NCBI RefSeq assembly: GCF_000715075.1
Contig: NC_134081.1
Location: forward strand, 106,194,108 to 106,258,107
DNA length: 64,000 nucleotides
Reading direction: 5' to 3'
From: Nicotiana tabacum
Lineage: Eukaryota > Streptophyta > Magnoliopsida > Solanales > Solanaceae
Shown here one piece after another: positions 23,653-33,435 of this stretch; within the stretch, counting starts at the first letter, position 1, and each line of letters starts with the position of its first letter. The notes below the pieces were generated by a model. The model worked only from the letters and a program-made list of their open reading frames with translations, was not told the origin of the DNA and did not search any database. The position numbers and the translations under genes were made by a program.

Positions 23653-24152
23653 TGTGGGACCAGCCCCAAATTAAAAAGAAAGAAAAGATAAGCAAGTTGC
23701 CAATAAGGGCGGCTGGAAAAAGGTTGCAAATTGTAACCAAAATAATGTGTGGACGATGAAAATTGCAAAGAACCAATCAATTTGATTGGCTGAGAGGTTG
23801 ACAACTTTGCTTATAAATAGAGATGTTTCCCTCTCTGTCAAATACACCAAAAATAAAGAGAAGCTAAGAAGAAAGCAAAGCAGTGAGAGTAATCCACAGA
23901 TTGTTGTCTGTGAGATAAATAGTTAGTGACAATATTATTATAGTGATGTGTTTTAAAATAAAGAGTGTTATTTCTTTCGAAATTGTAGTAGTCTCTTGAC
24001 ACTACTAAGTTGTAATATTATAGTGGTAATATTTCTCCGCTCGGGTATTTTATTTTATCCCGTTAAAAGATTTGTTGTTATTGTTACTCTCTTGTGTTAT
24101 TATTATTTTCCGTAAATATTATTTCTGGACGAAATTATTATTTTTCCCAACA
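23653..24152 (+). repeat. 3' LTR of the left copia element
   Basis: Starts TGTGGGACCAG right after the purine tract AAGGGAGAGATT and ends TTTTTCCCAACA, about 500 bp. The 5' partner and its duplication lie outside the window. CCAATCAATTTGATTGG at about 23772-23788 is an inverted repeat placing a CCAAT box on each strand, about 23 bp upstream of the TATA box. Confidence 0.83.
23811..23820 (+). promoter_or_regulatory. TATA box of the copia LTR
   Basis: TTATAAATAG about 160 bp into the 500-bp LTR, with CCAAT boxes just upstream. Transcription would start about 25-35 bp downstream. Confidence 0.6.
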
Positions 24153-24310
24153 GTTGATAGTCTGATACCATGATACGAATGAACCTTGGACCTAACTCAA
24201 CGGGTGAAAATTGCCCAAGCCATCCATCTGAGATGTGAAATTCCATCAAGTTACTGTATAGTTCTAAGAACCCGGTTCCAGTCGGCTTGTCTGTAGGCTA
24301 AAATCTAAAG
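24153..24310 (-). pseudogene. possible relict exon of an unidentified host gene, cut by the copia element
   Basis: On the minus strand an acceptor-like CTTTAGATTTTAG is followed by an open frame of about 48 codons that includes ELYSNLMEFHISDGWLGQF and runs into the copia LTR at 24152. The composition looks protein-like, and the next open block upstream (24368 on) is on the same strand. I do not recognise the family. It may be chance; an alignment to plant proteins would decide. Confidence 0.35.
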
Positions 24311-24367
24311 ACAAGAACACGAGCAAGTTACAAAAGGGGACCCTTTTAACCCAACACAACTATGAAA

Positions 24368-25505
24368 TTAGACAGAAGAATTCACTAATGTCTCCTCTGC
24401 TGTTTGGCCATGAGACAAATTATCTACAGCAAGAAGAAAGAGTTGAATAGCCTCCAGCAAACAAGTAGTTGATTCAGCATCATCTTGGGCATACACGTGG
24501 CCGTAGGGGGTGTACAAAGAAAATCGAACAAACCGCACCAAACCGATAATCCGAGTCAAATCGGAAAAAAACTCGATATGGTTTGGTATTGGAAAATAAA
24601 ACCCGACCATAATTAATTTGGTTTGGTTTTAACTAAAAAAAGTCAAACTGAAACCAACCCAACCCAGTAGTACATTTATATAATTTTAAAAAATATTTTA
24701 TTCATATAAATATTTATTGTAATGTAATTTATAAATATTTCTTTAACTTTTTTACATTTTTATCTTTTAACTTATTATTTTAAATTTACACTTAATATTC
24801 TTAAATGGTTAATAAATTTTAAAGCCCATAAATATTGTAGTAACTCAAACAAAGTTCAAATCATTACTAATGCTAACAAAAGAAATTTAATTCAATACTA
24901 AGAATGACGATAGTGTTGGATAATTATTTTAGTTTTACATTGGTTTATAATGAAAATGCATAACTTAGTTTATCTTTTTCTCTAGTGCTTAGTTATGTAA
25001 ATAATATTAGTACTTGTTAGCTATACTTATTTTAACATGACCTATATAGTATTTTTAGATTATGTTAATTTGTTTATGGCTTATTAATTAGCAATATTTG
25101 TTTTATGTAATTTTATTATTTTATCTTTGTTATTGAATATTTTAGTATAATGCTATGACTTATCTCATATTATTGTGTTAGTTTCTTGAAAAATACATTA
25201 TATAGTTGTATTTTACTAGGACTTAAGAAATATTTGGGGCACAAGTTATATATTTTATGCTATGAAGAATTTACCAGAACAAAACCCGAAAAATCCGAGA
25301 AAATTCGAGATTAAAATACCCGACTTTGTTGGTTTGGTTTATAAATTTAAAAATCCGACACCACTGATTTGGTTTGATAATTGAATAATCCGAACCAACC
25401 CGACCTGCGTACACCCCTACACGTGGGAATTCAATTGGATCGTCTTCTTTGTAAATTGTCATTACCCTGTGGTATTATTATGCAGAACAATTGGGGCAAT
25501 TTTAG
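24368..25505 (-). pseudogene. relict host exon interrupted by a MITE
   Basis: On the minus strand an exon-like frame starts after an acceptor-like ACCACAG near 25465, gives MTIYKEDDPIEFPR, and is interrupted at 25418 by an insertion. It resumes at 24500 with YAQDDAESTTCLLEAIQLFL and closes at a stop at 24368. Dropping the insertion and one copy of its duplication joins the two parts in frame. The family is not recognised. The acceptor region itself is duplicated (see 25460-25551). The frame is now destroyed by the 918-bp insertion, with the copia and Tat elements on either side. Confidence 0.5.
24501..25418. mobile_element. hAT-like MITE inserted in an exon relict
   Basis: The ends GTAGGGGGTGTAC and (inverted) AGGGGTGTACGC form a terminal inverted repeat, with AACCAAACC/AATCCGA-rich subterminal repeats on both sides. 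The flanking duplication ACACGTGG (24493-24500 and 25419-25426) is exact and contains a CACGTG G-box. The interior is AT-rich with no transposase. The left end has about four extra bases (CCGT) before the inverted repeat. The 8-bp duplication favours hAT. Confidence 0.72.
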
Positions 25506-25551
25506 CATTACCCTGTGGTATTATTATGCAGAACAATTGGGGCAATTTTAG
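25460..25551. repeat. exact 46-bp tandem duplication
   Basis: Positions 25460-25505 and 25506-25551 are identical 46-mers, each starting CATTACCCTGTGGTATTATT. On the minus strand each copy contains the same acceptor-like CATAATAATACCACAG, so a possible splice acceptor is doubled. Identity of the copies implies a recent event or assembly slippage. Confidence 0.93.
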
Positions 25552-25572
25552 TAACTTTGTTATCTAATATTT

Positions 25573-26236
25573 TGTGTACGGTCAAAATCGATTGAGTTAG
25601 TTGTACAGACTGATCGAGACGACAATACTTCGATTGAAAGGTATCTACGTAAGGTCAGGTCGAGGTCCGAAGAAAGGAGCTTTAGGATTCGAGCTCCAAG
25701 TCCGATCAAGGATCAGTTCGGTATCATTATCGGGTCCATGACCAAATCGAACCACAAGGCAAAAGGTTATCGGAGATGCATAGACCGACCAACACCCACC
25801 CCGAATATCAAGACTCCGAGTCAGGATCTAGCTCGAGTCAAGGCCAATGGCTCGACTCGATATCGAGTTCGAGTCAGTATCGAAGCTCACAGACAAGGCC
25901 GTTACAGCCGCACTAAGGGAGAGAATCCTGGCAGGAAGTAGGAAAAAGACAATACATCATGGGCTCTCCACTACGTATTTTTTATTGTTATATATAAAGT
26001 AGGATTCCTCTACTATGGGGGGGAGGGGGAGGGGGTGGTGATGGATTGTAAGCAGAGGCAGATTGGAACAAAATATTTCTTCTCATATTGAAAGATATCC
26101 CCTTGTGCTTATTTTCCTTTATCTTATTCGTTCTTCTTCTCACTATTCTCATTCTCATAACGATTTGTATCAAATTATATCACATATCCTTAGAACCATA
26201 CATAAATTTAACTCTATCTAATTTTTCGGATAAACA
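25573..26236 (+). repeat. 5' LTR of the Tat element
   Basis: 664 bp, TG to CA, close to 32049-32696. A TATATAAA box lies at about 25991-25998. A G-run with the pattern G7 A G5 A G5 T GG (26017-26038) follows the TATA by about 20 bases; the 3' LTR has only a single short G-run there. This tract could form a G-quadruplex near the transcription start. Confidence 0.9.
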
Positions 26237-26239
26237 GTT

Positions 26240-26257
26240 TGGCGCCCACCGTGGGGC
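26240..26257 (+). other. primer binding site of the Tat element
   Basis: TGGCGCCCACCGTGGGGC begins three bases after the LTR end. I recognise this phrase from plant Tat/Grande-type elements; the cognate tRNA was not determined. Confidence 0.75.
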
Positions 26258-26323
26258 TAAGTGTAACAGTGGTTATTTGATACAAATCTGCAATACACAC
26301 CAGTTTACAACTTCAAATCAACA

Positions 26324-27502
26324 ATGGCAAACCCTCCATTGATAGCTTTACCTATCGACCACGTAGCTGACTTTCAAGATGAAACCAACAACTTGACACC
26401 CAGGGCCGGAAGGCGAATTAACGATGTCACCGAAGCTCGAGTTGAAGTACCGCTAGATGTCAATTCACAAGTGGCTCTTGAGGCGAACCAACGTTCCGAA
26501 CCGGAAAAAAACATTCAGGGCGGTACTCGATCCGTAGCTCGAGATACCCATAATGTGGAGGAGATTGGAGTCAGCTTACGGATGATCTTCGAGATGTTAC
26601 AAGCCCAGCAAATAGTGATAGCTCAGTTGCAGAGCCAAACTCAGGTACAAAGCAGGACGGAGCCCAATCCGCTTCGAGAAATCACCCACAGAACGGAACC
26701 AGCCATAGTGAAGTCAAATGAGCAAGAATCGGGGACTACTCCCGAAATTGCTAAATTGCTCGAGGAACTCACAAAACGAGTCGAAGCCAACGATAAAAAA
26801 GTAGAAACATATAATTCCAGGGTCGATCAGATCCCGGGAACTCCACCAATGATAAAAGGGCTAGATTCGAAAAAATTCATTCAAAAGCCTTTTCCCTCGA
26901 GTACAGCCCCAAAACCAATCCCCAAAAAATTCTGTATGCCCGAAATACCCAAATATAACGGAACGACTGACCCCAATGAGCACGTCACTTCTTACACGTG
27001 TGCCATCAAGGGCAATGATTTGGAAGATGATGAGATCAAATCTGTATTATTGAAAACATTCGGTGAAACCCTATCAAAAGGGGCAATGGTATGGTATCAT
27101 AATTTACCATCTAACTCTATTGCTTCTTTTGCTATGCTTGCAGATTGCTTCGTAAAAGCACATGCCAGAGCCATAAAGGTCGAAATCAGAAAGTCAGACC
27201 TTTTCAAGGTAATACAAAAGGATAACGCGATGCTAAGGGAGTTCGTATCTCGTTTTCAAATGGAACGAATGGATCTGCCACCAGTCACAGACGATTGGGC
27301 TATTCAAGCTTTCACTCAAGGTCTAAACGAGCGGAGATCGATGGCTTCACGGTGGCTGAAGCAAAATCTGATCGAGTACCCAGCTATTACTTGGACCGAT
27401 GTGCACAATCGATATCAATCCAAAATAAGAGTCGAAGATGACCTGTTGATTTCTAGGTCCGTTAAGAAAAAAACTACCAAGCAAAAGTCGACCAGAGATT
27501 GA
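26324..27502 (+). CDS. Tat-type gag protein (intact, 392 aa)
   Basis: A single open frame from ATG (context ACAATGG, 66 bp after the primer site) to TGA. Residues 1-200 are hydrophilic, with a Gln-rich helical stretch (about 85-105) and a possible coiled coil (about 140-165). The Retrotrans_gag core follows (about 203-330), including PKYNGTTDPNEHVTSYTC, the WYHNLP phrase and FVSRFQMERMDLPP. These match the gag of plant Tat elements, which forms the particle around element RNA. There is no CCHC zinc knuckle and no protease downstream, so the usual gag-pol reading-through is cut off. Intactness despite pol loss suggests selection, or a recent copy mobilised by a relative. Confidence 0.85.
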   Translation: MANPPLIALPIDHVADFQDETNNLTPRAGRRINDVTEARVEVPLDVNSQVALEANQRSEPEKNIQGGTRSVARDTHNVEEIGVSLRMIFEMLQAQQIVIAQLQSQTQVQSRTEPNPLREITHRTEPAIVKSNEQESGTTPEIAKLLEELTKRVEANDKKVETYNSRVDQIPGTPPMIKGLDSKKFIQKPFPSSTAPKPIPKKFCMPEIPKYNGTTDPNEHVTSYTCAIKGNDLEDDEIKSVLLKTFGETLSKGAMVWYHNLPSNSIASFAMLADCFVKAHARAIKVEIRKSDLFKVIQKDNAMLREFVSRFQMERMDLPPVTDDWAIQAFTQGLNERRSMASRWLKQNLIEYPAITWTDVHNRYQSKIRVEDDLLISRSVKKKTTKQKSTRD

Positions 27503-27825
27503 TACCAGCCATATAGCGGAAACGATACTACTGCTGAGTATCCGAGGCCTCTTTAAAAGCAACCTCGTATACTGGGGGCTTTATCATTGAACGCATCTAT
27601 GATGATTATCAAGTTCGGTGCAAATGAAGTTACTTCGTTATTTCATGACAAACAGTGTCTCAACAGGAAATGTTGTAAGAGCCAAATGGTCAAAACAAAC
27701 CTTGCTTATATAGTTGGCCCGAGCCCTGACGCAAAACATGAACACATGTATAATGACTTGCAAAGAAGTCCCTCTTCTTTACCAATATTATATGTTCAAG
27801 ATTTATTATGCAAACAGGATCGTGT
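27503..27825 (+). other. post-gag spacer at the pol deletion
   Basis: About 320 bp. It contains TACTGGGGGCTTTATCATTG, typical of the segment after pol in Tat elements, so the deletion joint must lie between the gag end and about 27570. No pol fragment is visible. Confidence 0.6.
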
Positions 27826-29776
27826 TCGAGCAAGCGCTCACTCGACCATTATGCCTATGGGCTACATTATTTCGAGTTCGAATCATTCACTCGACTCTAA
27901 ACCTACGAGCTACTTTTATTTCGATTTTGAGCAAGCACTCACTTGACTACTACACCTACGGGCTACATTGCATCGAGTTCGAATCATTCACTTGACTGCT
28001 AAGCCTACGAGCGACTTTTATTTCGAGTTCGAGCAATCACTCACTCGACCATTAAGCCTACGGGCTACTCTGACCATTATGCCTACGGGCTACATTATTT
28101 TGAGTTTGAATCATTCACTCGGGGCTAAGCCTACGGGCTACTTTTATTTCGAGTTCGAGCAATCACTCACTCGACCATTAAGCCTACGGGCTACTTTGAC
28201 CAGTATGCGTACGGGCTACATTATTTCGAGTTCGAGTCATTCACTCGACTGCTAAGCCTACGGGCTACTTTTATTTCGAGTTCGAAAAATCACTCACTCG
28301 ACCATTAAGCCTACGAGCTACTTTGACCAGTACGCCTACGGGCTACTTTGACCAGTACGCCTACGAGCTATATTATTTCGCGTTCGAATCATTCACTCAA
28401 GTACTAAGCCTACATGCTACTTTAATTATTATGCCTACGGGCTACATTACATCGAGTTCGAATCATTCACTCGACTGCTAAGCCTACGGGCTACTTTTAT
28501 TTCGAGTTCGAGCAATCACTCACTCGACCATTAAGCCTACGGGCTACTCTGACCATTACGCCTACGGGCTACATTATTTCGAGTTCGAATCATTCACTTG
28601 ACTGCTAAGCCTACGGGCTACTTTTATTTCGAGTTCGAGCAAGCACTCACTCGACCATTAAGCCTACGGGCTACTTTGACCAGTACGCCTACAGATTACA
28701 TTATTTCGAGTTCGAGTCATTCACTCGACTGCTAAGCCTACAAGCTACTTTTATTTCGAGTTCGAGCAATCACTCACTCGACCATTAAGCCTACGGGCTA
28801 CTTTGACCAGTACGCCTACGAGCTACATTATTTCAAGTTCGAATCATTCACTCGACTACTAAGCTTACGGGCTACTTTGACTATTACACCTACGGGCTAC
28901 ATTATTTCGAGTTCGAATTATTCACTCGACTGCTAAGCCTACAGGCTACTTTTATTTCGAGTTCGAGCAATCACTCACTCGACTATTAAGCCTAAGGGCT
29001 ACTTTGACCATTACGCCTACGGGCTACATTATTTCGAGTTCGATTCATTCACTCGACTACTAAGCCTACGGGCTACTTTTATTTCGAGTTCGAGCAAGCA
29101 CTCACTCGACTATTATGCCTACGGGCTATATTACATCGAGTTCGAATCATTCACTTGACTACTAAGCCTGCATGCTACTTTTATTTTGAGTTGGAGCAAT
29201 CACTCACTCCACCATTAAGCCTACGGGCTACTTTGACCAGTACGCCTACAGGCTACATTATTTCGATTTCGAATCATTCACTCGACTACTAAGCCTACAA
29301 GCTACTTTGACTATTACTCCTACGGGCTACATTGCATCGATTTCGAATCATTCACTCGACTGCTAAGCCTACGGGCTACTTTTATTTCGAGCTCGAGCAA
29401 GCACTCACTCGACCATTAAGCCTACGGGCTACTTTGACCATTACGCCTGCGGGCTACATTATTTCGTGTTCGAATCATTCACTCGACTAGTAAGCCTATG
29501 GGCTACTTTTATTTCGAGTTCGAGCAAGCACTCACTCGACTATTACACCTACGGGCTACATTATTTCGAGTTTGAATCATTCACTCGACTACTAAGCCTA
29601 CGGGCTACTTTTATTTCAAGTTCGAACAAGCACTCACTCGACTATTATGCCTACGGGCTATATTACATCGAGTTCGAATCATTCACTCGACTACTAAGCC
29701 TACGAGCTACTTTTATTTCGAGTTCAAGCAAGCACTACCTCGACCATTACGCCTACGGGCTACATTATTTCGAGCA
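27826..29776. repeat. 2-kb tandem repeat array inside the Tat element
   Basis: Built from three related sub-blocks of roughly 25-53 bp, each with GCCTACGGGCTAC, alternating with TTATTTCGAGTTCGA and ATCATTCACTCGAC. They combine into a higher-order unit near 127 bp with roughly 15 copies, diverged by point changes and by loss of sub-blocks. Frames crossing it (for example 27968-28255, 29466-29795) give repetitive peptides and are not genes. Tandem arrays near the 3' end are known in Tat elements and can seed satellites. Confidence 0.9.
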
Positions 29777-30061
29777 AAACTACTCATTTCTTTGAATTCA
29801 AATGAACACTTGACTATTTAAGCTAAAGGATGTTCGAGCCCGATAAAGCAAAGAGGACTACCCACAAGGCCCGAAGGCAACATAGATTAAAATTCAAACT
29901 ATCTATTTAGTTTGAAAGGTTATTTTACTTCAAAATGAAGAAATATTTATATTTATAATTTTTTGTACAGAGGCGGCTACTCTGCCAAAAGGAAGTTCTT
30001 TATACAAAAACCGAAAGCGGTATCAAAAGAACGCAGCAAACGACCTAAGGCCCTAAATGAC

Positions 30062-31678
30062 TCAATCTTCATCGGAGCCCGTATTCTCGGCATCGTCCTC
30101 ATCTTCAGACTCCTCCGAGTCATCGGAGTCCTCCTCAGGAAAGGCTAACCTCCGAGCTTTGTTCTCCTCTGCCCTGGCGACTTCAATCTCGGCTCCAATA
30201 TCGAAGCCCTGAGCTCTAACCTCTTCGAGAGCCTCTCTCCAAGCTTTCCACTTTGCATGTTCGACCATGCTCTCGGATTTGGCTTGATTAACCTCGACAT
30301 CGATCCTGAACTGAGCCACTTTGGCATTAACTCTTTTATTGGCCTCGATCACCTCAGATTTGGCCACTTCAAGTCCTTTGGCCAAATCTGCTTTATCTGA
30401 AGTGGCCAAATCCAACCAATGCTGAAGCTTTTTCATCTTTTCGATCAGCCCCAAAGCATTTTCTTTCGCAGATCGAAGTTGGGCATCAGACAACTCTAAC
30501 TGAGCTTCGACGGCTTCCTTTTTCGAGGCAAGGATATCCATACACTTTTAAATTCTTCTGCCTCGGCAAGTAGCGCATCTACCTGAGAGTTAAGCCGTCC
30601 AATCTGCTCGATCCTCTGCCAAACCTGCAGAATCGGATCATTAGTGGTTATCTCTTTTTCATCTTTATTATCACGGAATATTCGAAATACCTGCTTAGCC
30701 ATCTCCTCCTGACTACATCTTTCCGAGTCCTACAAAAGGGAAGAGGGAGATTTACCATATAAACAGATGAAGAGACAAATCGACAAAAAGATTTACCATG
30801 ACTGCGGGCCTCCCATCGACCCTTTGATAATTCGACCCAAGCACGCTCGGAGTACGATCTCTGCAACACCAGACTTTTGACCCATTGTCTATGATCCGGG
30901 ATCGGTTTTGGCATTCGAGCTATGGCTGTGATAAGGAAAGAAAAGTGGATCAACAAAATAAAAGGCAATCATAAAATCAAAACGGGCAAAGAGAAACGTT
31001 CACTCACGGCTCATATTCCATTTCTCGGGAAATAGCAAGCCATCGGCAGGGAACAGGTCCGAGGTTTTGATTGGAACAAAATGGCCCATCCAACCCCGAT
31101 CCCGGGTCTCGTCTATGCTCGAGAATGGCGCTTTGGTTGCTCGGCGAGCAAGCTTGATCAACCCTTCTCAATAAAGTCGAGGACTGTAAAGGCGCATAAG
31201 ATGATCGAGGGTGAATATACGCCCCTCGACCTTGCTCGAGAAAAATCGAAGAAGAATCACTATCCTCTAAAAGGAAGGGTGAATTTGGCCGAGGGTCACA
31301 TCGTACCTTTTACAAAAGGCAACGATGACAGGGTCTAAAGGTTCCAACATGAAAGGATAAGTGTAAACACTTAAGAACCCTTCAACGTGGGTAGTAATTG
31401 ATTCATCAGGCGATGGGATTACTACAAGTTTATTATCCCAGTTGCATTCTTGTATGACTTTATCGAGAACTTTTTCTGTAATTGAACATTGATACCTCGA
31501 CATCGGCTCACACCGACCCGGTATCGGAGAAGGCTTTTCAATTTTAAAATCGCCTACAGTCGAACACCCTACCAGAATGAATTCCTCAGGGCGGGGCTCT
31601 TCCACATCCTCGCCATCAGCAGGTCAAGATAAAGAAGCGGTCTCTTTTTGCGGAACAGTTTTAGACGTTTTTGCCATT
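30062..31678 (-). pseudogene. antisense gene of the Tat element: gypsy-type transposon domain plus coiled coil, spliced
   Basis: Start ATG at 31678-31676. Exon 1 (31678-31008) contains a domain like the putative gypsy-type transposon family (PF04195): EGFLSVYTYPFMLEPLDP and RYDVTLGQIHPSF, followed by FVPIKTSDLFPADGLLFPEK. A GTGAGT donor at 31007 and AG acceptors lead to exon 2 (about 30919-30797, ARMPKPIPDHRQW) with donor GTAAAT. Acceptor TTTTGTAG leads to exon 3 (30729-30062). Exon 3 encodes a long coiled coil ending in an acidic tail (EEDSDDSEESEDEDDAEN). Breaks: a stop about 17 codons in, a stop at about 31267, and a frameshift near 30545. Function unknown; antisense genes of this type recur in Tat elements. 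Confidence 0.7.
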
Positions 31679-32031
31679 TAAAATTTTGTGAACAAAGAAC
31701 GGAAGTATTTGGTATTTTAAGAAAGAGTTTGCAGTAAAACTCACAGATTTATAGGCAGAAAACACAGAAGAGACGAAAAGGAACTTTGAAAAATTGGAAG
31801 ATTGAAGACGTAAAGTATGAATGATGGAAGGAAAGGCTATTTATAGATTGAAGCAATGACGGTTCAATATCAGAGGTGGCCGACCAACGTCTGACACATT
31901 AAATGCCTTGGAAAAACCGAACCGATGGGACGGCTATCACATACGTCATGGTCGAGATCGATGTAAACGTCAGTATATATCTGATCAAGCTGTTGGGAAA
32001 TCATATCGTTTCTCGCCACATCCTTTTCCGA

Positions 32032-32043
32032 GAAACGAGGGGA
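32032..32043 (+). other. polypurine tract of the Tat element
   Basis: GAAACGAGGGGA shortly before CTATC and the LTR start TGTGTACGG. Confidence 0.7.
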
Positions 32044-32048
32044 CTATC

Positions 32049-32696
32049 TGTGTACGGTCAAAACCGATTGAGTCAGTCGTACGGACTGATCGAGATGACA
32101 ATACTTCGATCGAAAGGTATTTACGTAAGGTCAGGTCGAGGTCCGAAGAAAGGGGCTTCAGGATTCGAGCTCCAAGTCCGATCAAGGATCAGTTCGGTAT
32201 CATTATCGGGCCCATGACCAAATCGAACCACGAGCAAAAGGTTGTCGGAGATGCACAGACCGACCAAAACCTACCCCGAATATCAAGACTCCGAGTTAGG
32301 ATCGAGCTCGAGTCAAGGCCAATGGCTCGACCCGATATCGAGTTCGAGTCAGTATCGAAGCTCACAGACAAGGCCGTTACAGCCGCACTAAGGGAGAGAA
32401 TCCTGGCGGGAAGTAGGGAAAAGACAATACATCATGGGCTCTCCACTACGTATTTTTTATTATTGTATATAAAGTAGGATCCATCTACTATAAAGGGGGG
32501 ATGGATTATAAGCAGAGGCAGAGTGGAACAAAAGATTTCTTCTCATATTGAAAGATATCCCCTTGTACTTATTTTCCTTTATCTTATTCGTTCTTCTTCT
32601 CACTATTCTCATTCTCATAACGATTTGTATCAAATTATATCACATATCCTTAGAACCATATACAAATTTAACTCTATCCAATTTTTCGGGTAAACA
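32049..32696 (+). repeat. 3' LTR of the Tat element
   Basis: 648 bp, same ends as 25573-26236. It has a TATATAAA box near 32465, but only an uninterrupted run of about seven G after it where the 5' LTR has the long G/A tract. Frames inside (31903-32217, 31908-32477) are by-products. Confidence 0.9.
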
Positions 32697-33093
32697 TATT
32701 TATATTTGGCTTTAGACAAAGAATCCAATGAAGATATATATGTTTAAGATGTTCCAATGCTTTACCACCATCAGATTTCACGGTTTAATATAATCAGAAG
32801 TGTCCAATCTTTACGCAGGACATGATGTGATAATAACGAGGTCCTTAAATGGCACTTTAGTTAAAAATTCAATATTACCTAAAGTGAGATCAAAGCAAAT
32901 TAACTGTAAAAAATAAAGCTAGTCTTCCTATTAATTGTATTTCCTTTAAGCAAATAGAAAATTAGAAAAGGTGGAGATTTCTATCATCACAATTCTCGGT
33001 GAATAATATTTGCACAAAGCAAATTAGAACCTAATGAAATCTAAATCCTTTAAGTTATTCGGTTCTAAGTTAATAATTTGTCGTATTCAATGA
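32697..33093. other. AT-rich spacer between the Tat and copia elements
   Basis: About 400 bp of AT-rich sequence. It begins with the Tat target duplication TATTT and ends with the copia target duplication AATGA. I see no gene or repeat; it may be intron of the relict host gene to the left. Confidence 0.6.
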
Positions 33094-33421
33094 TGTAGGA
33101 AATATTGGGTCCACCCATAAGGGGTGCTCTAAGGCCTAATATGGTTATTAGTTAACCCTAATATTTTCTATATAAGTACACTTAGTGTGTACACAAAAAG
33201 GTGACTCTAACCAGTATTCTTTCAGGCGCTCTTTCTCTCTCTCAATCCAAACAAGGGTTTAGACCGTGGAATTGAGGGTTGCTCCAACACACCGTGTCAA
33301 CCACCGCCGACTAGTAATTCCAACCGCGATTCAATCCGTTTTCGCTTTACGAAGAACAAGTAAGTTCTCGTTTTACGATTTACAAACTAATTTAATGTGT
33401 TTAGATTAACGCATTCCTTCA
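33094..33421 (+). repeat. 5' LTR of the middle copia element
   Basis: 328 bp. It contains CTATATAAGTACAC (TATA box near 33170) and a CT-rich segment, and ends GCATTCCTTCA before the primer site. The 3' LTR lacks about 11 bp near this end. Confidence 0.9.
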
Positions 33422-33435
33422 TTAGTATCAGAGCC
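33422..33435 (+). other. primer binding site of the middle copia element
   Basis: TTAGTATCAGAGCC, one base off the standard TGGTATCAGAGCC tRNA-Met site, directly after the LTR. Confidence 0.85.

Larger units (their letters stand above)
1..24152 (+). mobile_element. Ty1/copia LTR retrotransposon, 5' end outside window, split by a 19.7-kb insertion
   Basis: The domain order on the plus strand is gag, protease, integrase, reverse transcriptase, RNase H, 3' LTR, which is the Ty1/copia order. The 5' LTR lies left of the window. The reading frame stops at 1608 within the integrase phrase for IDDF and resumes at 21319, after a foreign block flanked by CTTTA (1604-1608 and 21314-21318). Removing the block and one CTTTA restores a continuous integrase frame, which is strong evidence of insertion. 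The copy is dead: it has a frameshift near 1252-1261, several stops and lost catalytic residues. Confidence 0.9.
25573..32696 (+). mobile_element. complete Tat-lineage Ty3/gypsy element lacking pol
   Basis: LTRs at 25573-26236 and 32049-32696 both start TGTGTACGGTC and end TAAACA. The flanking 5-bp duplication TATTT (25568-25572 and 32697-32701) is exact. The order is LTR, primer site TGGCGCCCACCGTGGGGC, gag, tandem array, antisense gene on the minus strand, purine tract, LTR. The gag type and an antisense gene near the 3' end are features of the plant Tat group (for example Grande). No protease, RT, RNase H or integrase is present between gag and the array, so the element is non-autonomous. 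Confidence 0.9.

Noticed and set aside
24129..24178. Primer-site-like TGGTATCAGAC on the minus strand next to the copia LTR
   Set aside because: It lies on the outer side of the 3' LTR in the wrong orientation for this element, so it is probably chance within flanking sequence.
27826..29776. CRISPR-like appearance of regularly spaced repeats
   Set aside because: The spacers are themselves repeats, the unit is about 127 bp and the setting is a plant retrotransposon.
27714..29795. Frames of about 90-120 codons in the Tat tandem array
   Set aside because: They are translations of the tandem DNA unit; the peptides repeat with the array and shift frame between units.
31081..31338. Plus-strand frame starting MAHPTPIPGLV
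   Set aside because: It is a shadow of exon 1 of the antisense Tat gene on the minus strand, which has the recognisable domain.
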